A stretch of DNA of 20,528 nt from Bacteroidales bacterium UBA4417 (GTDB taxonomy: Bacteria; Bacteroidota; Bacteroidia; Bacteroidales; UBA4417). Below are positions 16,902 to 20,528 of the stretch, one piece after another. The notes under the pieces are model-generated. The model was not told the DNA's origin. It worked only from the letters and a program-made list of their open reading frames with translations, and did no database searches. A program made the position numbers and the translations under genes. The stretch spans positions 1-20,528 of the forward strand of contig DGQJ01000067.1 in assembly GCA_002389705.1 (NCBI GenBank), in the 5' to 3' direction. Each line of letters begins with the position of its first letter. The first letter of the stretch is position 1.

Positions 16902-17981
16902 ATGTCAGATAAAGTGTTACAAAAAGTTGCCCCCGGTGTTATTACCGGCGACGGCGTTCAGGAAATTTTTCGCATTGCCAAACAGAATAATTTTGCCCTT
17001 CCGGCAGTAAACGTGGTTGGCACCGATTCAATAAATGCGATTTTGCAGGCAGCAAAAGAAGTTAATTCGCCGGTAATCATTCAGTTTTCGAATGGCGGAG
17101 CACATTTTTATGCAGGAAAATTCCTGAGTAATGATGTTGAGAAAGCAGCTATTGCCGGTGCTGTTTCAGGTGCAAAACATATACACGCCATGGCCGAAAT
17201 GTACGGAGTACCGGTTATTGTGCATACTGACCACGCAGCCAAAAAACTGTTACCCTGGATAGAGGGTTTGCTCACAGCCGGCGAAAAACACTTTGCCGAA
17301 ACCGGGAAACCACTTTTCAGCTCGCATATGCTCGACCTTTCGGAAGAATCGTTACAGGAAAACCTCGAAATTTGTAAAAAATTCCTCACCCGCATGAGCA
17401 AAATGGGCATGACCCTCGAAATAGAACTCGGCGTTACCGGTGGCGAAGAAGACGGCGTTGATAACTCAGGCGTTGACAGCTCGAAACTGTATACCCAACC
17501 CGAAGATGTAGCCTATGCTTACGAAGAACTGATGAAAGTTAGTGATAAATTTACCATTGCTGCTTCGTTTGGTAATGTACACGGGGTTTACAAACCAGGT
17601 AATGTAAAACTGCAGCCTGTAATCCTCAACAATTCGCAGAAATACGTTGAAAAGAAATTCAATACTGCCCCGAAGCCTCTCAATTTTGTATTCCATGGAG
17701 GTTCGGGATCGACCCAGGAAGAAATCCGCGAAGCTATTTCGTATGGTGTAGTTAAAATGAACATTGATACCGATACACAATGGGCTACCTGGAAAGGTAT
17801 CATGGAGTTTTACAAGAAAAACGAAGGATACCTGCAGGGACAAATCGGCAATCCGGAAGGCGAAGACAAACCCAATAAAAAATACTACGATCCGCGTAAA
17901 TGGCTCAACGAAGGCCAGAAAACACTGATCAGCAGGGTTAAAGAAGCTTTCACCGATCTGAATTGCATCGACAGGAATTAA
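16902..17981 (+). CDS. fbaA: Class II fructose-bisphosphate aldolase (FbaA type)
   Basis: This enzyme reversibly splits fructose 1,6-bisphosphate into dihydroxyacetone phosphate and glyceraldehyde 3-phosphate in glycolysis and gluconeogenesis, using Zn2+. The start at 16902 (MSDKVLQKVAPGV) gives 359 residues, the length of E. coli FbaA, and aligns with its N-terminus. The ATG at 16851 would add 17 unrelated residues and lies before the predicted transcription start. The family motifs are PGVITGDGVQEIF, ALPAVNVVGTDSINA, VIIQFSNGG, the catalytic/zinc site HTDHA (Asp110, His111), ELGVTGGEEDGVDN, FGNVHGVYKPGN (zinc ligand His227) and FHGGSGS (zinc ligand His265). These residues sit one position later than in E. 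coli. This is the longer class IIA form. It stands alone with its own promoter and terminator. Confidence 0.97.
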   Translation: MSDKVLQKVAPGVITGDGVQEIFRIAKQNNFALPAVNVVGTDSINAILQAAKEVNSPVIIQFSNGGAHFYAGKFLSNDVEKAAIAGAVSGAKHIHAMAEMYGVPVIVHTDHAAKKLLPWIEGLLTAGEKHFAETGKPLFSSHMLDLSEESLQENLEICKKFLTRMSKMGMTLEIELGVTGGEEDGVDNSGVDSSKLYTQPEDVAYAYEELMKVSDKFTIAASFGNVHGVYKPGNVKLQPVILNNSQKYVEKKFNTAPKPLNFVFHGGSGSTQEEIREAISYGVVKMNIDTDTQWATWKGIMEFYKKNEGYLQGQIGNPEGEDKPNKKYYDPRKWLNEGQKTLISRVKEAFTDLNCIDRN

Positions 17982-18012
17982 TCCTCCATCATAAAAAGCC
18001 TGTACCAGGCAT

Positions 18013-18041
18013 AAAAAAAGCTCCTTCACGGAGCTTTTTTT
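18013..18041 (+). terminator. Bidirectional terminator between fbaA and the usp gene
   Basis: AAAAAAAGCTCC (18013-18024) and its complement (18030-18041) form a 12-bp stem with a 5-nt loop, with T runs on both strands. It serves the two convergent genes. A second small hairpin, GCCTG-TAC-CAGGC (17998-18010), gives a further terminator-like structure with TTTTT when read on the minus strand. Confidence 0.9.
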
Positions 18042-18058
18042 ATTTTTTCATGAACTTA

Positions 18059-18910
18059 TTACCGGGTCGACATCTGCATGGTATCAAACGGGTTGATGCT
18101 CAGCACCGGGTAAGGTGAGTTGTTAACCATTTGCTGGGCATAGGGGCCCACAAGCAGGTTAAAGGGGCTAGTTTCCTGCTCAGTCATAATACTGATGAGA
18201 TTAGCCCTGATACGTTTGGCATACTCAATGGTTCCGGTAGTGAGGTTATCGCAGCTTAATACGTCGCGATGGTATTTTATGCCTTCGTCTTCGAGGTAGG
18301 CACATACCTGGTCGGTATATAAATCAACCCGCTTTTGTATGCTTTTATATTTGGATGCATAAATGGAAAGCACATAAATTTCGGAATCGAAAAGATGGGC
18401 CAGGTAAGCCGTAAATGGCACTTTCTGCCGGGTATCGAGCGTGCTGTCGACCGGTAGCAAAATTACCCTCATTTCGGTTTTCGCATCAACACCCGTACGC
18501 AGGGTGATAACCGGGCACGGAGATACCGATATTAATTTGTTGGCATTGCTGCCAATCCAGAATTGCTCGAAGCCCGAAATGCCATGTGTGCCCATGATAA
18601 TACACAGGCTTTCTATTTCTTTTGCTTCATCAATAATTTCACGATAAATCTTACCCTCGCGGATAGCGTAATCAATGGTCGAATCCGGAAGTTCGGGGCT
18701 GTACTTATCAATCAGTTTTTGAAATTGACTTTTTATTTCATCTACCAAACCTGAGGACGAGTCGGAATAGATTGTGGTTTTTGTTACGCTCGGATTGTTA
18801 ACCCACACCATGTGAACATCCAGAGAACCACGCGAAGCAATAGACACAGCATGTTCAAGCGCATTTACTGAACAGTCGGAGAAATCGATTGCAGCAATAA
18901 TATTGGCCAT
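18059..18910 (-). CDS. Two-domain universal stress protein (UspA family)
   Basis: Tandem UspA folds occupy residues about 1-138 and 147-283 of a 283-residue cytosolic protein. The first domain starts NIIAAIDFSDCSVNALEHA and carries the ATP-binding motif G-2x-G-9x-GS as GTHG (107-110), nine residues, then GS (120-121). The second starts RVILLPVD. At the matching place it has MTEQETSPFNLLVGPYAQQ, which lacks the GxxG and has GP in place of GS, so only the first domain is likely to bind ATP. The family is induced by stress and starvation; the target here is unknown. It is a paralogue of the gene at 19551-20390, with the SPOR gene between them. A weak promoter-like pair (CTTG, then TACTTTTA at 18998-19005, minus strand) lies about 90 bp upstream. 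Confidence 0.93.
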   Translation of the reverse strand: MANIIAAIDFSDCSVNALEHAVSIASRGSLDVHMVWVNNPSVTKTTIYSDSSSGLVDEIKSQFQKLIDKYSPELPDSTIDYAIREGKIYREIIDEAKEIESLCIIMGTHGISGFEQFWIGSNANKLISVSPCPVITLRTGVDAKTEMRVILLPVDSTLDTRQKVPFTAYLAHLFDSEIYVLSIYASKYKSIQKRVDLYTDQVCAYLEDEGIKYHRDVLSCDNLTTGTIEYAKRIRANLISIMTEQETSPFNLLVGPYAQQMVNNSPYPVLSINPFDTMQMSTR

Positions 18911-18997
18911 ATACTAACTATATTACAGGTTGATAGAAATTGGGCAGGCTAAAATAGAGAAATCCGAAAGGCTAAACAAGTTAATTTAAGCTATTGT

Positions 18998-19025
18998 TAA
19001 AAGTAACGTATTTTTTGGTTTTCAA
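18998..19025 (-). promoter_or_regulatory. Possible promoter of the downstream usp gene
   Basis: On the minus strand TTG (19023-19025) and TACTTTTA (18998-19005) are 17 bp apart. This fits a -33/-7 layout with one mismatch to TAnnTTTG. The 218-bp gap after the SPOR gene makes an independent promoter plausible. Confidence 0.3.
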
Positions 19026-19093
19026 GTATGTTTACAGCTTATAATTTTCAGCTGTACAGGTAACTCTGTACTTTCATATAACTCATACACACG

Positions 19094-19119
19094 CCGGCAG
19101 ACAGAATACTTACTGCCGG
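19094..19119 (-). terminator. Possible weak terminator or 3' hairpin after the SPOR gene
   Basis: CCGGCAG (19094-19100) and CTGCCGG (19113-19119) form a 7-bp GC-rich stem with a 12-nt loop, 9 nt past the SPOR stop codon. No T tract follows on the minus strand, so termination may be incomplete and the usp gene further on could be reached by read-through. Confidence 0.5.
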
Positions 19120-19128
19120 TCATATGTT

Positions 19129-19539
19129 TTATTGCACAATTAAATCCTTCACCGGGAACGAATTGGGATACTCGGCTGAGATTTTTTTCTGAAAACCAAC
19201 AGCCTCAGTGAGTGTGCGAAAGTTGCCCACCCTTACCCGGTAATACGGCTCCTTGTACGAAAGATACGATTTAACATCGGGGTATGCGGTTTCGAAAGCT
19301 TCCTTAATACCGGCTGCTTTGTTTTTGGAGTTACTTCCCGAATCGAAAAAAACCTGAACCCTGTAACCATCCACCTCCGGATTGTTCTGGCTCATTTTGC
19401 GGTATTGTTCTGTAAGCTGGTTTAGCTTTTCGTCCTGCACGGTTGTAACCTGGCCGCTGGCAGGCGAAAGGGTTTGCGCCATTCCTACGCGATTGAGCAT
19501 CAGGAGTATGGCAACAACAAGAATTGCAATTCTGGACAT
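19129..19539 (-). CDS. Small secreted SPOR-domain protein
   Basis: The 136-residue protein has a signal peptide (ILVVAILLMLNRVGMA, cleavage near residue 21) and a short polar linker (about 22-55). A single C-terminal SPOR domain follows (about 57-134): DGYRVQVFFDSGSNSKNKA, YLSYKEPYYRVRVGNF and EAVGFQKKI. SPOR domains bind peptidoglycan whose stem peptides have been removed, mostly at division sites, so a periplasmic cell-wall role is expected. There is no lipobox or transmembrane anchor. It starts 11 nt after the stop of the upstream universal stress gene, so the two form one operon. That link between a wall-binding protein and a stress protein is from position only. Confidence 0.9.
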   Translation of the reverse strand: MSRIAILVVAILLMLNRVGMAQTLSPASGQVTTVQDEKLNQLTEQYRKMSQNNPEVDGYRVQVFFDSGSNSKNKAAGIKEAFETAYPDVKSYLSYKEPYYRVRVGNFRTLTEAVGFQKKISAEYPNSFPVKDLIVQ

Positions 19540-19550
19540 TTTTCTTTCAA

Positions 19551-20390
19551 TTACAGTGTAAAACTGTCTTTAGGATGTATACTTAACACGGGAACCGGCG
19601 AATAATTGATCAGTTGCTGGGCAATGGGCCCAAGGAGTATAGAACTTGCCTGGTCCTGTATATCCGTCATAATAGTAATCAGGTCAGCATCAATTGCGCG
19701 TGCATGCTCAATAATGTCGGCGCTTATATTCTTACTGTTAACGCTGTCGGCAATATAATTAATACCTTTTTCCTCGAGGTGTTTTTTTACCTTGGCCACA
19801 TTGGCGTCAACCACGCGTTCCATTGATTTAATACCACTCGAATTCAATGCCAGGATATTGATATCGGCTCCGGTAGCCTTAGCCAGGTCGGCAGCAAAGG
19901 ACACTTTTTGAAGGGTTTGAGCCGTATGGTATACCGGAAGCAGGATTTTACGGTATCCCCGTTCTATTTCATAATTGTACTTCACTGTGATAACCGGCGC
20001 CGAAATACTGGAAACGATGCGGAATGCATCCGAACCAATCCAGAATTCTTCGAAACCTGAAGTACCATGAGTTCCGACTACCAGCAGGCAGCAGTCATTT
20101 TGTTTTACATAGTTGGCAAGCTCCTGGTAAACACGCCCTTTGCGAACTTTCGTAATAAATTTGCCATGCACAAGTTTATCCTTATAGGTCGCAATTACCT
20201 CGTCAAAATTTCCTTTAGCCTCGTTACGCAATTCCTTCGACTCACTGGCATATGCAGTTTCATTACTGCTGACATTGTCAACCCACACCATGGTAACATT
20301 GGCATGTGTGAGGTTAGCAAGTTCAATTGCATACTCAAGCGCATGCAACGAACCTTTTGAAAAATCGATAGCTACAACTATGTCTTTCAT
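19551..20390 (-). CDS. Two-domain universal stress protein (UspA family), first gene of the usp-SPOR operon
   Basis: I chose the start at 20390 (MKDIVVAIDFSKGSLHALEYA, 279 residues), which begins at the first strand of the Usp fold. The ATG at 20471 would add 27 residues with no similarity to the family. The first domain (about 1-138) has the ATP motif GTHG (106-109), nine residues, then GS (119-120). The second (about 147-279) starts KILLPVYHT and has a degenerate site ending LLGPIAQQL, with no GxxG. The protein shares architecture and many motifs with the neighbouring paralogue at 18059-18910, for example SGFE-FWIGS and PVLSI-P near the C-terminus. It is translationally close to the SPOR gene downstream. 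Upstream sequence to 20528 shows no exact promoter match. Confidence 0.93.
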   Translation of the reverse strand: MKDIVVAIDFSKGSLHALEYAIELANLTHANVTMVWVDNVSSNETAYASESKELRNEAKGNFDEVIATYKDKLVHGKFITKVRKGRVYQELANYVKQNDCCLLVVGTHGTSGFEEFWIGSDAFRIVSSISAPVITVKYNYEIERGYRKILLPVYHTAQTLQKVSFAADLAKATGADINILALNSSGIKSMERVVDANVAKVKKHLEEKGINYIADSVNSKNISADIIEHARAIDADLITIMTDIQDQASSILLGPIAQQLINYSPVPVLSIHPKDSFTL

Positions 20391-20528
20391 AACCACAGTA
20401 ATATTTAAATTCTCTGCTAATGTATAAATAATAACAATAGGTAGAATAAGGCGGCACCTGATATTTATCAATTAACCCAATCTGTTACCGGCAAAGCACT
20501 AATACGCTGGCATATCAACAGACCATTC

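Noticed and set aside
17466..18029. Open frame of 187 codons on the minus strand across the aldolase end
   Set aside because: It runs antisense to conserved aldolase motifs and through the bidirectional terminator.
19033..19056. 7-bp inverted repeat TACAGCT/AGCTGTA between the SPOR and usp genes
   Set aside because: It has a 10-nt A/T-rich loop and no T tract. It is too weak to call a terminator or operator.
20391..20471. In-frame N-terminal extension of the upstream universal stress protein
   Set aside because: The Usp fold starts exactly at MKDIVVAIDFS. The added 27 residues match neither the family nor the paralogue.

Overview
The window looks like chromosomal DNA of a Bacteroidota bacterium, most likely order Bacteroidales. 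The reasons are a SusC/SusD pair, lipoproteins with Lys/acidic residues just after the lipobox Cys, a DUF6377-type membrane regulator, TAnnTTTG-type -7 promoter elements, and mostly no Shine-Dalgarno sequence before start codons. Genus cannot be fixed from this sequence alone.

Positions 1-14757 hold a polysaccharide utilisation locus (PUL) entirely on the plus strand: the 3' part of a membrane-anchored regulator (cut by the window edge), a strong terminator, a promoter with a long leader, then susC-like, susD-like, a three-module SusE/SusF-like glycan-binding lipoprotein, a GH66 dextranase-family lipoprotein, a GH31 alpha-glucosidase-family enzyme, and a large (alpha/alpha)6-barrel hydrolase of the MGH1/GH63-like/'glycogen debranching' type with FnIII-like and CBM-like C-terminal domains. 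GH66 plus GH31 behind SusC/D points to dextran (alpha-1,6-glucan) as substrate. As I recall it, this is also the gene order of the Bacteroides thetaiotaomicron dextran PUL. The predicted division of labour is: surface binding and endo-cleavage by SusD, SusE/F-like protein and GH66 (all lipoproteins); import of isomalto-oligosaccharides by SusC; and trimming to glucose in the periplasm by GH31 and the terminal barrel enzyme (both with signal peptidase I-type leaders). A 16-bp imperfect hairpin separates the binding/transport genes from the enzymes.

Positions 14758-16596 carry two minus-strand genes, a secreted GIN-domain (DUF2807) protein with a regular ladder of SGGCD turns, and an Hsp20 small heat-shock protein with an unusually good Shine-Dalgarno sequence. 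Each is followed by a hairpin terminator.

Positions 16597-20528 carry a plus-strand class II fructose-bisphosphate aldolase (fbaA type), convergent with a minus-strand stress cluster: a two-domain universal stress protein, a small secreted SPOR-domain protein, and a second two-domain universal stress protein paralogous to the first. No tRNA, rRNA, CRISPR array, transposase or phage gene was seen.
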